Shown here in pieces: positions 21,677 through 33,660 of a stretch of DNA of 64,000 nucleotides. The notes beneath the pieces are model-generated. The model was not told the DNA's origin, made no database searches, and was given only the letters and a program-made list of their open reading frames with translations. Position 1 is the stretch's first letter. Each line of letters opens with the position of its first letter. Origin of the DNA: Macrostomum hystrix (lineage: Eukaryota > Platyhelminthes > Macrostomidae); NCBI GenBank assembly GCA_950097015.1, contig CATNEN010000039.1:18903501-18967500 (forward strand). Reading direction: 5' to 3'. Both the position numbers and the translations under genes were made by a program.

Positions 21677-24600
21677 ATTGAAGATGTTTTTAAGATAATG
21701 CATATTTGTTGTTGGTGTTTTCAATAGAGCTTTTATCATTTTTTGCATGTTTACACAGTATTTTATCGAGTTGTTTTTTTAGCCGCATATTTCACCTCTA
21801 ATTCTCATGAAATTTATTAATCACCCATGTATTCCATTCGATGAAGCTCGTCTACATGCGATGTCGTGGAGTGATAATAGTTCTCTTAGTGTTATATTTC
21901 AAAGCTCATTCTACGAATTTTTACTGAAGGCATAGGAGTTAACTTTACTATACGAGTATGTGGCCGTACGAAAACTATACGCACAGAAGTAAAATGAAAT
22001 ATTCAGCGCAACATTTAAGAGTTGTGCTGAGTTGTTGTCCAGTCAAACAAGCGGGAGTTAAGTAAGGCGATCGATTATAGTTTCGAGCATCTGTTCAGTT
22101 CTACCGGATCGTACGCAAACCTCTGCTAATACCCCTTCATGATGAACCTTCTGCTAAAAGAAGTTAGTCTGCAGTTAAGAGAAGTAGCAGCAAGTGCGAA
22201 TCTCATGCGCTGGCCATTCCGATCTCCAATGCAAGTTGAACCCAATTGAAAATGCCAGGGTTACCTTAAGCGCTTGATTCGGATAGACAACGGCCTACAC
22301 AATGCCTATCGTCGTCGAGTTGCTCAGTACTATCTCTTTCTGGCATGTGGCCACAGTTCCTTCACCCGTACAACAATCCAACGTCAAGCAGAACTTTCCC
22401 GATGTCACTGACATCCATCGAGGTCGATGGCAAATAGGAACCTTTACATTGCGCTGAAATCAGGCGAAAAAATAAAAATATGCTAAATTAGCTTTGAAAG
22501 GCGATCATGCGGATTGAACGTCGGTGTAATAAAATAGTTTCCATTTGCCATCGGCAAGGGGTCAAGATCTTCTGCGGCGCCTCGTTTTTAGGATGCCTTG
22601 TCGTGTGAACGCTCTGTTAAGTAGCGCGCTCGAGGTTCTATCACACGTTGTTGGCTATTATTTTGAATTTAAATTATGACGGCCTATAAGATAAACAGAA
22701 AAAAGTTATAGCTCTGTCCGTACAATAGTCCTTTGAAAAAAAACTTAAAAGATGCAGAATCAGCTTGAACTGCAAACGTCCACTGAAAATCGGTGCAATG
22801 TGAAATTTTCACCGATTTTCTGGATGGCGAATGGCGGAACACACGTCGGATGGTTCGATTGTTAAATTACTACACTGAGTTTCTTACACATTGGCCACCA
22901 TTTACCCCCTGTGCTTTTTCTTTTGCTTGCTTCAGTTTAGTTTGTTTGTCTCTGGCCAAAAAATATTTTTTTGTGCCCGTGTAAAGCTGGAAAATTTTTA
23001 ATCTTGCCGAGTGTATAGCTCCTATATATAAATATACATAATATGCTCACTTTATGAAAAGTATCTTCATCCCAACAAATGTTTATTTTTTTACTGAATA
23101 CGATGACAAAATAAAATACAATTGAAAGTAAAATGCAATTAAAAGTAACAAAGAGAATACTTAAAAAATAAAACCTAAAAAGCAGCAGAGTTTGCATTTA
23201 TTTTTACTTTTTTCTTATAACAGAAGTAGAAACACGCGTGCATTTAAAGCTTCTTTTCTAACCATTTTCTTGAAGTATCGATCTCTCTTACTGCAAAGCA
23301 GCTAAGCATATGAGTAGCATTGGGTTGGCGGTTGTTAAATAGTTTACTTTAATCTAGATCAAGGTACCAGAACGCAAATCAGATCTGACCTTAAACTGGA
23401 GTTCAATTTTTGTTTTCTGTTAAATACTGATTTTACATAAACCAAAAGTAGTTAAATAGTATTTAAATATAGATACCAGTGCGCTTCAAAGAGAATTTTA
23501 ATTTAGGCCTACTCACTGGTAGGTCAAACATTTGCATTCTTTTCAAATCATTTGTTAAACAGTTTTTCTGAAAATTTTTATTTCAAATCAATGCGACAAC
23601 TTGGAATTTCAACCATTAAGGTTGTTTTTTTGCATTTGACAAACTGCTTCTGGGCCTGGGGTTCTGGGCAACTTGTCTGTGGCAAATGTTAAGTGTGGGG
23701 GTGATAAAAGCAAAATTGTTGACATGCTTGGGAGTGTCTATGGCCAAAAAGGATGAGCTGATTAATGGGAGGGGAAGTATTAGCACATCTTCTGTATTCT
23801 GCTAATATGCTCTACTAATTTTCTACTGTTAACTAACACACACTCAAAGTCTATTAATACCATGCTAGGAGGCCACCTGGCAGAACTGTCATTTATTGTG
23901 GATCCCAAATCCCTTATTGTTTTCTGTGCTAGAATTTGTACACAATTTGTGTCAAGAGATTTGACACTCATCTTATGCTTGTTTCATTTTTTCCCATTGT
24001 TTAAAAATAATTTCCTAGGCCTAATGTTTTCACATAAAAAAATTAAACTTGTCACAGAAACAGTTAAACAAACAATTCTAAAAGAATGCCTAATTAATTA
24101 ATTAATTAATTTTCTCTAATTAATATGAATGATTTCTTTATTGATTGCTGCTAAGCAATAATATAAATAAAAGGCAGTGCTTAATAATAAGCTATCTCGT
24201 CAGTGTGCCGTGTGGATAAGCAGGAAATTATTCCCACTGTACCGTAGGAATAAGACAAAAATTATTTCTATGGTACTGTGGGGATAAGCACTGCCTAAAT
24301 AAAAATATATCTTAGGCCTACTGGGTTTAGTGTTTTCATTATTTTAGCAAGTTTACATTTATTCATTTTAGTCATTTATTTTGATTACTAGGCTAACTAA
24401 CATTTTTTGTTATAATGTATCAACCATCATTATTTGATCTTTGGGATTGAGAACTGCCTTTGAGTAAAGTGAATAGCTTTTTTAACTCATGTTTGCTCTG
24501 TCACATGACAGAATTCTTACAAAAATGTTGTTATGCTTCAAAACTTTCTTTACAAATTACCAAAAAGGCAACTATACAAATTCTTGAAATGGCATAGTAC

Positions 24601-25626
24601 ACTTGAATATATAAACACTAAGTAAAGTAGAACAATAATAAATTCATATATTATTACATGGTTTTGTATAATTTTTCTATGTGCAGTTAGTTGCAATATT
24701 AGTTTTCAGCATTCAAAAGTCATTAAATTGGACTGTTGCATGCTATTTCAATTTTCATAATTCTGTTTGTTATTTTAAACATTTTGACATTTATTTGAGG
24801 CCTTATGCTTTAATAAAGCTGTCAGTAATTTCAGTAGAGTGCCTCTAGTTGTCACCAAATGACTTGAACCATGGTTTGTATGGCCTATAGTTATAGCTAT
24901 TAAAGGAGCAATATTAGGACAGGGATTGTTAAAGAGTAGGCCTACTGAAACCCTACTCAATTTAAAGTTAGGCTGAATATGCAGAGAATGTACACTTACA
25001 AAGTCATCTGTTGCTGCATACATGCGCAACACCCGGCCGACCCGGCCAAACTCGCCCGGTGAAACAAGGGCCAAGCCACGTAAGTCGCAAAAAACCAATC
25101 AACCAAGCGCAAAAAATCAAAGGGGGACCAAGGGACAAAAAAGGAAGGCGTGAAGAAAAGGAAAAAGGGGAGAGAAAAAGAGAGCAAATGAGAGCAAACT
25201 AAGTCATAAATAGAGCAAAAACTAAGTGGCACGGCTGGCTAAGATTTGGGAGGTTGCACATGTATGTGTTGCTGTATATGATTTACCCATGGGGCACCCC
25301 TTTGAAAGAAAGGGGTGCATGCATGGATGTATCCTCACTATGTTTTTATATCTGCCCTGTTGCATAATCCTGTGCCCCAAATAAATGTGCCCTTGTGTAA
25401 GAATTAAGTTTAGGGACATTGTGCCCAAGGCAAATTCACATTAAAACTCGCATTCAACCCACTATAATCAGAGTTAGAATGCAACTTATATTGTGCAAAT
25501 TTGTACACAACATGACTAAAAAGTGTAATATATGCATAAATTTTCTAGCTTTGCTGCCATTCCAAGTAGAATCTTGTTTGATTTCCTAACACCAAAGCCG
25601 ACAGACAAGCCCTAAAAGCTACCACA
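21677..25626. other. AT-rich intergenic region, no recognised gene
   Basis: Nearly 4 kb without a supported gene. It holds the foldback element at 24172-24296 and a perfect 11-bp inverted repeat (GAAAATCGGTG at 22785-22795, CACCGATTTTC at 22810-22820). A GC-rich patch (acccggccgacccggcc) lies near 25029. The last few hundred bases probably include the G-gamma promoter. Confidence 0.55.
24172..24296. mobile_element. Small foldback element (MITE-like), 125 bp
   Basis: It has perfect 12-bp terminal inverted repeats, AGGCAGTGCTTA and TAAGCACTGCCT. Both sides are flanked by AAATAAA (24165-24171 and 24297-24303), a possible 7-bp target duplication, although the AT-rich setting weakens this. Inside is a second inverted pair around GTACCGTAGGAA and TTCTATGGTAC. 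No coding capacity. Confidence 0.6.
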
Positions 25627-25833
25627 ATGTCTGGCCATCGCGAAGAACAAGTCGCCAGACTGAAGCGCGAACTAGACGATATGAAGCGGCAATGCTATCT
25701 GCAGCGCTTGAAGACTTCCGCCACAATCTCCGACATTATTCAGTACATCAATACTCACAGTCAGGAAGATCCGCTGCTCCATCCAGCCAAGGATAATCCG
25801 TTTAATCCTAAGAAATCCTGTGAGCTACTGTAG
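25627..25833 (+). CDS. Heterotrimeric G-protein gamma subunit
   Basis: A single-exon ORF of 68 residues, the usual length for G-gamma. The N-terminal half is helical (EEQVARLKRELDDMKRQ) and would form the coiled coil with G-beta. The family hallmarks DPLLHPAKDNPF and the C-terminal CaaX box CELL are present; a final Leu predicts geranylgeranylation and plasma-membrane anchoring. The ATG at 25627 gives the expected short N-terminus. G-beta-gamma dimers relay signals from seven-transmembrane receptors. A CTAACACCAAAG stretch 30-40 bases upstream could be a splice or trans-splice acceptor, which is speculative. Confidence 0.93.
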   Translation: MSGHREEQVARLKRELDDMKRQCYLQRLKTSATISDIIQYINTHSQEDPLLHPAKDNPFNPKKSCELL

Positions 25834-26510
25834 CTTTGTTGCTATCTGAAATGTGACATTTCAATTTTCAAACTGGATTTTTAAACAGTTATTGCACCCA
25901 AATTTATCATTCGATTGTGAAACTTTTTATCAACTATTTCCAATTCATAAGCGCTGTCTAAATGCTCTGCCAATTGTCCAGTTGGTGCTGTCAAAACAAG
26001 GTGCTGTTAAATATTTATTATTTAGTTTATCTACTCCGCGACTACTTCCATTATTGCAGTGTTTTTCTTCGAAAATGTTTCTTCTCATTACTTATTTTGC
26101 TTTTCCAGCATCAAAAATATTAGCTATATATTTAGCGTACTGCTATCGCTAATTGTAGAACAGCATAATTATGCTGGTTTATCATCGAAGACCTCTCACA
26201 GGTTTCCTATTCTAGCTCGCACAGTATTTAGTAGTATGTTACGCATGTTTACTATTAGCCTCGTACATTTTAATGCTAAATCCAGTTTGTAATAAGAATT
26301 AATATTTTAGTTACAAAATAATTTTCCTATTATTGTTCTACTCTGACACTGTAACTAGCTATTAGATCAAAGCAAGTAAGCAAGTAGAAGCCTTATTATC
26401 AAACTCTAATTTAATTTTCTTTATTATTATTACTCTCCGAGCTAGACTTTTTATTACCTAGCTATGATATGCATTCTACCACTGTTGACTTATGCCTTCT
26501 TGATTTTGTA
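25834..26510. other. AT-rich spacer, no recognised gene
   Basis: No supported gene. The missing first coding exon of ARMC1, probably only about a dozen codons, may lie here or in the repeat that follows, but I could not identify it. Confidence 0.4.
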
Positions 26511-26519
26511 GTGCTAGGT

Positions 26520-26870
26520 CAAGCTTCTGATCAATGACCCAATGATTACAATCTATGATCAATGACCCAATGCCTTACAATCTATGATCCATGACCCAAT
26601 GCCTTACAATCTATGATCAATGACCCAATGCCTTACAATCTATGATCCATGACCCAATGCCTTACAATCTATGATCCATGACCCAATGCCTTATAATCTA
26701 TGATCCATGACCCAATGCATTATAATCTATGATTCCTGACCCAAAGCCTTCTAATGTATGATCCATGACCCAAAGCCTTCTAATGTATGATCCATAACCC
26801 GAAAGCCTTATAATAATTTTTGACACATGACCCTATGATTTCATACCCAATGCCCTATTAGGCATGACAA
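26520..26870. repeat. 29-bp minisatellite (gatccatgacccaatgcctt)
   Basis: About ten units of roughly 29 bases: gatccatgacccaatgcctt followed by acaatctat. They are near identical at the start and increasingly diverged towards 26870. Confidence 0.92.
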
Positions 26871-26948
26871 GTAACCCAAAGTTTAATAGCCTATTACCCA
26901 CGTCATAGGCCCTGCGACGCGTCATAAAGCATACATCATAAAGGTCGT

Positions 26949-27012
26949 CATTTGCAACCAGTTATCAATTAATCAAGCATAAACTTGATTAATTGGTAAT
27001 GGTTGCAAATTG
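26949..27012. repeat. Inverted repeat, ~29-bp arms, 6-base loop
   Basis: Left arm 26949-26977 and right arm 26984-27012 pair with a few mismatches (core tttgcaacca / tggttgcaaa and caattaatcaag / cttgattaattg). The transcript would fold into a strong hairpin 52 bases upstream of the ARMC1 exon. It could be a MITE remnant. Confidence 0.75.
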
Positions 27013-27064
27013 TAATTGTTGCAATTTTTATTATTTCCCCACGTCCTCTAACCCATTTACCTAG

Positions 27065-28526
27065 GACGCGAGCGCCCTCGGCTCGCTAAAATCTCTGGCC
27101 GATCGGGCCGAAACGCGTCAATCGGTTGCTAAGGACGCCAGCCTGCTAGGCGGCCTAGTGCTGCTGCTTAGCAACGAGCGTCGAGAAATAGCCGCAGCCG
27201 CTGTTGACATCCTGCTGACGCTGGGCCGTGACGATGCCTGCCGGCCGCTGCTTCGGGCCTGCCCCGGCGTCGAGTCGCAGTCTCGCGAGCTGCTATCGCG
27301 GGCTAGGTACTCCAGCGATGCCTACCTGGCTAAGCAAGCACAGCGGCTCTGTCAGTGCCTGCGCAGGCCGAAGGCTTCTGTGACAACGGCTGCAGCCGAG
27401 GATGGCATTGCCAGCGGCGACGGTGGTGGACGCGACTCCCGCCTAGTCGTGCTGCAGCTGGATGGCATGGATCCAGAGGCTGATGTTGAAGCATGCAGGT
27501 TGGTCGCCTGTTAAGCTTGTGTGTAGATATTATTATCTTCAACTGCGGCAGGGAATCTACCATCCTTAAATCTCATCCCAGATCCCCTAATCTCATAATA
27601 GATCCCCTAATCTCATAATAGATCCCCTAATCTCATCCTAGATCCCCTAATCTCATCCTAGATCCCCTAATCTCATTCTAGATCCTCTAATCTTAAACTA
27701 GATCCCTAATCTCATCCTAGATCCCCTAATCTCATTCTAGATCCCCTAATCTCATCCCCTAATCCCCTAATATCTTCAACTTCAGCATGGAATCCACGAT
27801 CCTTTAATCTTAATTCCAGATTCCCTAATCCCTTACCGAATCCCTAAATTTCATTAGATTCCCTAATCATGTTCTAACTATCCCCTAATCTTTTTTAAGT
27901 CCTCTAACACTAATCCCGTATTAATTATCCCCTAATCCCATACTAGATCCCTTAATCTGTACGCAAAAAATACCTATTCTAATTGATCCCTGCTCCCGTT
28001 CCGAATCCCTAATATCGCATCCAATCACACTAGTTTCATTTCATGCTATAAATCCTATTCCAAATCCCAACTACCCGTCTCTCACCCCACGGTTGCCTCT
28101 CTTCCACAACGCAGGCGTGCCCTGGTCAGCATTCGCGGCGTAATCAGCGTCACCTTCAGCTTAGCCTGCCGACGCGTCTTTCTGCGCATTCGTCGCACTG
28201 TCGCCCTAGCAACCGTTGCCGAGTTCCTGACCGGCGCCTGTCCCCACCTCACCGTTCGTCTCGTTATTCGTCGGCGCCAGCGCTCCGGCAACGGTGAGAG
28301 AGGGGATCAGCCGGTTGGTGACGCTGAAACTCTCTGCGAAGTGCCTCCGAAGCAAGCAGGGCCCAACTACCTGTTGAACGACTCGCAGCTCATTCATCCG
28401 GACGGCGAGGCCGACGCTTCGTCTACAGAGCGCGCGCCCAAGTTGCCCAGTCCGGGCGACGCGCGCAGGCGGGCCAGCTGGTTCGCCAAGGCTGCCAACT
28501 TTCTGCACACCTCCCTGTACTGGTAG
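27065..28526 (+). CDS. ARMC1: ARMC1 (armadillo repeat-containing 1), first exon not found
   Basis: Inferred exons are 27065-27498 and 28115-28526 (donor GCAG|GTTGG, acceptor ACGCAG|G; the joined codon is AGG, Arg). They give 281 residues against 282 in human ARMC1, so only about a dozen N-terminal residues in an upstream exon are missing. Armadillo-type helices cover the first 110 residues (LADRAETRQSVAKD, LGGLVLLLS). A heavy-metal-associated-like fold spans the splice (VVLQLDGMD, then SIRGVISVTF). The C-terminus ASWFAKAANFLHTSLYW closely matches the conserved ARMC1 tail. ARMC1 is a mitochondrial outer-membrane protein linked to mitochondrial distribution. The intron (27499-28114) carries a 20-bp minisatellite. 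Confidence 0.88.
27565..27770. repeat. 20-bp minisatellite in ARMC1 intron (agatcccctaatctcatcct)
   Basis: About ten units of agatcccctaatctcatcct with small variants, degrading into related sequence up to about 27970. Intronic. Confidence 0.9.
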
Positions 28527-29015
28527 CTCTGGCTCGGGAACTATTTTAGCTGCTTCTTTTTTTAAAACCGATTCATGGAGATCGCAAAGCCGATAAAGCT
28601 TTTATAAATACTAAAATAGCCATATTTTTAAAGTACATTTGCTTTTATCAGCCAATCGTCTGCTAAAATACTTTTTTATGCTATTATAGCCATATTGTGG
28701 TGTGCATTTGATGGATTTTCAATCGCATTGTTTTTCTTTCGTAAGTTTCATATTTTCCTAGCTTTGAATGCCTCTGCCAGTGTCTTGATAAAAGCGACTT
28801 ATTCAATTTACGCTGAAAAAAAACTATATAATCGTAATATTATGAACAGCAGCCATTAGAACGGCATTTTATGTGTATCGACAGTGTTTTGTACTTTATT
28901 ATCATTTTTTATGTGTTTAGTCGTAAAACTATGGACAATTACAAGTAGATACATCATTTTCGTTCCCGCTATTAGCAGGTATTTCATAATTTCACAACAT
29001 AAACACTCCCACTGC
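28527..29015. other. AT-rich spacer downstream of ARMC1
   Basis: No supported gene or structural feature. Confidence 0.5.
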
Positions 29016-29024
29016 AGCCAGTTC

Positions 29025-29825
29025 AGCCTTGTCACTAACACAGCCAGTTCAGCCTTGTCACTCTCTTCAGTCTTGTCACTCTCATAACAGCCAGTTCAGT
29101 CTTTCACTCCAATCCAGTTCAGCCTAACAGCCAGTTCAGCCTTGTCACTCCCAGCCAGTTCAGCCTTGTCACTAACAGCCAGTTCAGTCTTGTCACTCCC
29201 AGCCAGTTCAGCCTTGTCACTAACAGCCAGTTCAGTCTTGTCACTCCCAGCCAGTTCAGCCTTGTCACTAACAGCCAGTTCAGTCTTGTCACTAACAGCC
29301 AGTTCAGCCTTGTCACTAACAGCCAGTTCAGCCTTGTCACTAACAGCCAGTTCAGTCTTGTCACTAACAGCCAGTTCAGTCTTGTCACTAACAGCCAGTT
29401 CAGCCTTGTCACTCCCAGCCAGTTCAGCCTTGTCACTAACAGCCAGTTCAGCCTTGTCACTCCCAGCCAGTTCAGCCTTGTCGCTAACAGCCAGTTCAGT
29501 CTTGTCACTCCCAGCCAGTTCAGTCTTGTCACTCCCAGCCAGTTCAGTCTTGTCACTCCCAGCCAGTTCAGTCTTGTCACTAACAGCCAGTTCAGTCTTG
29601 TCACTAACAGCCAGTTCAGCCTTGTCACTAACACAGCCAGTTCAGCCTTGTCACTCTCATAACAGCCAGTTCAGTCTTTCACTCCAATCCAGTTCAGCCT
29701 AACAGCCAGTTCAGCCTTGTCACTCCCAGCCAGTTCAGCCTTGTCACTAACAGCCAGTTCAGTCTTGTCACTCCCAGCCAGTTCAGCCTTGTCACTAACA
29801 GCCAGTTCAGTCTTGTCACTCTCAA
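29025..29825. repeat. 24-bp minisatellite (cagccagttcagccttgtca)
   Basis: About thirty units of 24 bases: cagccagttcagccttgtca plus ctaa or ctcc. Part of the array is itself duplicated: the irregular stretch with ctcataacagccagttcag and cactccaatccagttcag occurs near 29084-29130 and again near 29657-29700. Frames in both strands are artefacts. Confidence 0.94.
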
Positions 29826-29925
29826 GGCACTTTCTTGCAACCTAAATTACAACACTGACGCACTAATTTCAGCCTCGACATAAAAAATAAACAATTTAGC
29901 ATCAACAGCGTCAAAAAAGGAAGTT

Positions 29926-32900
29926 ATGCTGGCCATTTTGACTACCTGTGTCACCACGCCAGTAGATTATGCTTTATCACAGCAGCAGCCACTAAGCTAC
30001 CTACCCGAAGAGCTGCTTCACAAGGTGTTTCTGCAGTTGGATCAGGCCAGTTTAGGCCGGTTAAGACAGGTTTGCCGCCAATGGAATGCTGTGGCTTCCA
30101 GTGTGGCATTGTGGCGGCGCGTGCGACTCAGCGGGCACCGCTTGGAGACGCCACTGTGGCCAGAACTGCTGGCTTCGGGTCGGTTGGCCAGTTTAGAACT
30201 GCTTAATCTTCAGGTGAGTAGCGGGTTGTAGATTCAGGGAGTTTAGATGTGTGAGCCACTGAATATTCAGGGAGTTCAGATGTGTGAGTCACTGAATATT
30301 CAGGGAGTTCAGATGTGTGAGCCACTGAAGATTCTGGGAGTTCAGATGTGTGAGTCACTGAATATTCAGGGAGTTCAGATGTGTGAGTCACTGAATATTC
30401 AGGGAGTTCAGATGTGTGAGCCACTGAATATTCAGGGAGTTCAGATGTGTGAGTCACTGAATATTCAGGGAGTTCAGATGTGTGAGCCACTGAAGATTCA
30501 GGGAGTTCAGATGTGTGAGCCACTGAAGATTCAGGGAGTTCAGATGTGTGAGCCACTGAATATTCAGGGAGTTTAGATGTGTGAGTCACTGAATATTCAG
30601 GGAGTTCAGATGTGTGAGTCACTGAATATTCAGGGAGTTCAGATGTGTGAGCCACTGAAGATTCAGGGAGTTCAGATGTGTGAGCCACTGAAGATTCAGG
30701 GAGTTCAGATGTGTGAGTCACTGAATATTCAAGGAGTTCAGATGTGTGAGCCACTGAAGATTCAGGGAGTTTAGATGTGTGAGCCACTGAATATTCAGGG
30801 AGTTTAGATGTGTGAGTCACTGAATATTCAGGGAGTTCAGATGTGTGAGTCACTGAATATTCAGGGAGTTTAGATGTGTCATGTGTGAGTCACTGAAGAT
30901 TCAGGTGCTGCATGACTAAAACACACATGTTTCAGGGCTGGCATCTGCTAGCCGACAGTCTGTGGCAAGCGCCTGGCCTGATGCGACTGCTCATCAATTT
31001 TGACGATCGTGTCAGCGATTTGGAATTCGGCGACGACTTTCTATCCCGCCTAGCCGTGTGCGGCGGACTTCGCTGTCTGTGCATCGGCGGTCGCGCCCTG
31101 CTTACTGACGCCGGCCTGCTGGAAATGGTGCGCCAATTTTCATGCCTGGAGACCCTGTTTCTGGGCGCCACCGCTTGTCCTGGCTGGGAGGGCGTCTCAT
31201 TGGCCGGCCGGGCTGACGCTATTGATCTCCGTCGATTAATTGAGCGACCGGTTGATTATCCGGCTGGTCAGCTGACTAGAGTGGTGAGCTTAATTAGTGA
31301 ATGGTTTCTAAATGCCTTAGTTTGCATGATCCAGCGACTTAAAAACCTGTTAAAAACCTTAAAAACACTTCCCTAACGACTGGAACACTTTCATAATGAC
31401 TAAAAAACTCCCATTGCTACTTAAACACTACCCTAACAACTGAAGCACTACCATAGTGACTCAAGCACTCCTATTGCGACTCAAGCACTCCCATAACGAC
31501 TCAAATGCTTTACTAACGACTTAAAAGCATCACTAACAACTCAAAAGCATCCCTAACGACTCAAATGCTTCACTAACGACTCAAAAGCATCACTAACGAC
31601 TCAAATGCTTCACTAACGACTCAAAAGCATCACTAACGACTCAAATGCTTCACTAACGACTCAAAAGCATCACTAACGACTCAAAAGCATCACTAACGAC
31701 TCAAATGCTTCACTAACGACTCAAAAGCATCACTAACGACTCAAAAGCATCACTAACGACTCAAATGCTTCACTAACGACTCAAAAGCATCACTAACGAC
31801 TCAAATGCTTCACTAACGACTCAAAAGCATCACTAACGACTCAAATGCTTCACTAACGACTCAAAAGCATCACTAACGACTCAAATGCTTCACTAACGAC
31901 TCAAAAGCATCACTAACGACTCAAAAGCATCACTAACGACTCAAATGCTTCACTAACGACTCAAAAGCATCACTAACGACTCAAAAGCATCACTAACGAC
32001 TCAAATGCTTCACTAACGACTCAAAAGCATCACTAACGACTCAAATGCTTCACTAACGACTCAAAAGCATCACTAACGACTCAAAAGCATCACTAACGAC
32101 TCAAATGCTTCACTAACGACTCAAATGCATCACTAACGACTCAAATGCTTCACTAACGACTCAAATGCATTACTAACGACTCAAACGCTTCCCTAACAAC
32201 TCACACCCTCCCCTAACGACTCTGTAGCGACTCTAAGCCTCTTTAACTAGTTGCTACGATTTCGTCAGTCTTAGTCAAGTTCCTAATTAAAAACTAATAA
32301 AAAGTCCTTGCTCCTGTAGGACCGTTTGTAAAGTAACTTTATAAACAAACCAGTTTTAATGTTAGTAAATTGTCATTAATCTGCACATTGCTTTCAGGTG
32401 CTAAGCGGCCTGCCGAGTGTCACAGCCGATGGCATTTTAGCCGCATTGCGTCTCACGGCCATTGCCGACCCAGTCGACCCTGCCGGTTTAGAAACAGACG
32501 AATCGGCCTTTTCAAACACTTTCTGGATGCCTGCTCCAACTCCAATGGATCTAGTGCACAATAATCACAATAATAATAGCAATGAGGAGCCCGACTATGC
32601 CCGACCGTGGCACCGACTTTCGGCCAGTTGGCTGCCGTTGCGCGAGTTCAGCATCCGCGCCCGGCATCCAATCACCGGTGCCACCGGCCTGGCGCCGACT
32701 GTGGCCCGCGAAGCACCTCTATTGAATCGTCTAGACTTGGACTGGGGCCGGGCGCCAAGCAAAGCCGATCTGGCCTCTTTAACTGAATCCGCTCCGCGTC
32801 AGCTGGCCTCGCTGGCCATTAGCTTTCGCGACCTCTTCGAGCCCAGCCTAACCAGCCTGCTGGCTGCGTGTCCCCGCCTGCGCAGACTGTGTGCTAGAGA

Positions 32901-33534
32901 TCTGCCCCGCCTTGGCGACCTGTCAGCTGACCTGTCCGGCCTGGTGCTGCTGCCTCACCTCACCGACCTCTGCCTTCACTTCAGCTATGGCGCCTTCTCG
33001 GCTGACAGACTCGGCCCCTGCCTTGCCGCCTGTCCGAGCCTAGCCCGACTGTCCCTGTTCGCCCAGGAGTTTGGCCCGGCTGGTCGTGCCGGCCGGCCCC
33101 TGAATGGCCTGGCCAGATTGTTGCCAATGCTGGGCCGTCTGCGCCAATTAACTCTGTGCGTCACTAGCCTAACCGACTCGCTGCTGGCTGACGAACTCCT
33201 GCCAGCCTGCCCAGCGTCGCTGGCTTCTCTCCGGCTGCAGTCGTGCGCCGATGTCACCGGGCGCGGCCTGGCCACGGCCTGCGCCAGACTGCCGCCTGGC
33301 CTAGTTGAACTGGAACTGCACGACTGCGCCAGACTAACCGACGACTGCGTTGCCGCCCTGGTCGCCGCCTGTCCTCGACTTCGCTGCCTCCGCCTGCTGG
33401 ACTGTCCTGGCGTGTCCAAGCGTCGGCTGGCCCCCCTAGTTGAAGTGTGGTCTAAGGAGAGGGCCGCCTTTGAGTTGGACTGCTGCGACAGCGGCTGCCG
33501 GGTGCAGTCGGTGCCGCCGTTCCTACTGGCTTGA
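29926..33534 (+). CDS. F-box and leucine-rich repeat protein
   Basis: Inferred exons are 29926-30213, 30936-31283 and 32398-33534, all phase 0, with donors CAG|GTGAGT and GTG|GTGAGC and acceptors TTCAG. They encode 590 residues. An F-box lies near 24-66 (LPEELLHKVFLQLDQASLGRLRQVCRQWNAVA split by the family's conserved Leu, Pro, Leu and Trp positions). Degenerate leucine-rich repeats fill the rest; the clearest are near the C-terminus (LRLQSCADVTGRGLA, LELHDCARLTDDCVAAL, LRLLDCPGVSKRRL), in the Cys-containing style of FBXL proteins. Such proteins recruit substrates to SCF ubiquitin ligases through Skp1. Exact orthology is unclear. Both introns consist largely of distinct minisatellites. Confidence 0.88.
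30225..30905. repeat. 33-bp minisatellite in F-box gene intron 1
   Basis: About twenty units of 33 bases, built of gagtcactgaatattcaggg followed by agttcagatgtgt, with c/t and aat/aag variants. It fills almost all of the 722-base intron. The period is a multiple of three, so long repeat frames appear (MCESLNIQGVQ). Confidence 0.95.
31380..32225. repeat. 20-bp minisatellite in F-box gene intron 2 (tcaaaagcatcactaacgac)
   Basis: About forty units of 20 bases alternate between tcaaatgcttcactaacgac and tcaaaagcatcactaacgac, suggesting 40- and 60-base higher-order units. Units near both edges are more diverged. It occupies most of the 1114-base intron. Confidence 0.95.
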
Positions 33535-33575
33535 CGGACTTTTATTTCACCTGCCACTCTGAGTGTGCTCCCACA

Positions 33576-33660
33576 GTGGGCGAGTGGGTCAGCGGCTAGC
33601 GTCGCTGCCTCGCACTCCAAAGGACGCTAGTTCGATTCTCCCTTCAAGTCACGATTAATT
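33576..33660 (+). repeat. tRNA-like sequence, probable SINE head
   Basis: A-box-like GGGTCAGCGGCTAGCG near 33586 and B-box-like TAGTTCGATTCTC near 33629 are spaced as in a tRNA, but the stems do not form a proper cloverleaf. It begins just 42 bases after the F-box gene stop. GC-rich sequence up to about 34147 (ggggtggctgtgggg, the run of c at 33904) may be its body. Confidence 0.5.

Noticed and set aside
29119..29702. Frames of 171 and 186 codons on opposite strands
   Set aside because: Both are translations of the 24-bp minisatellite.
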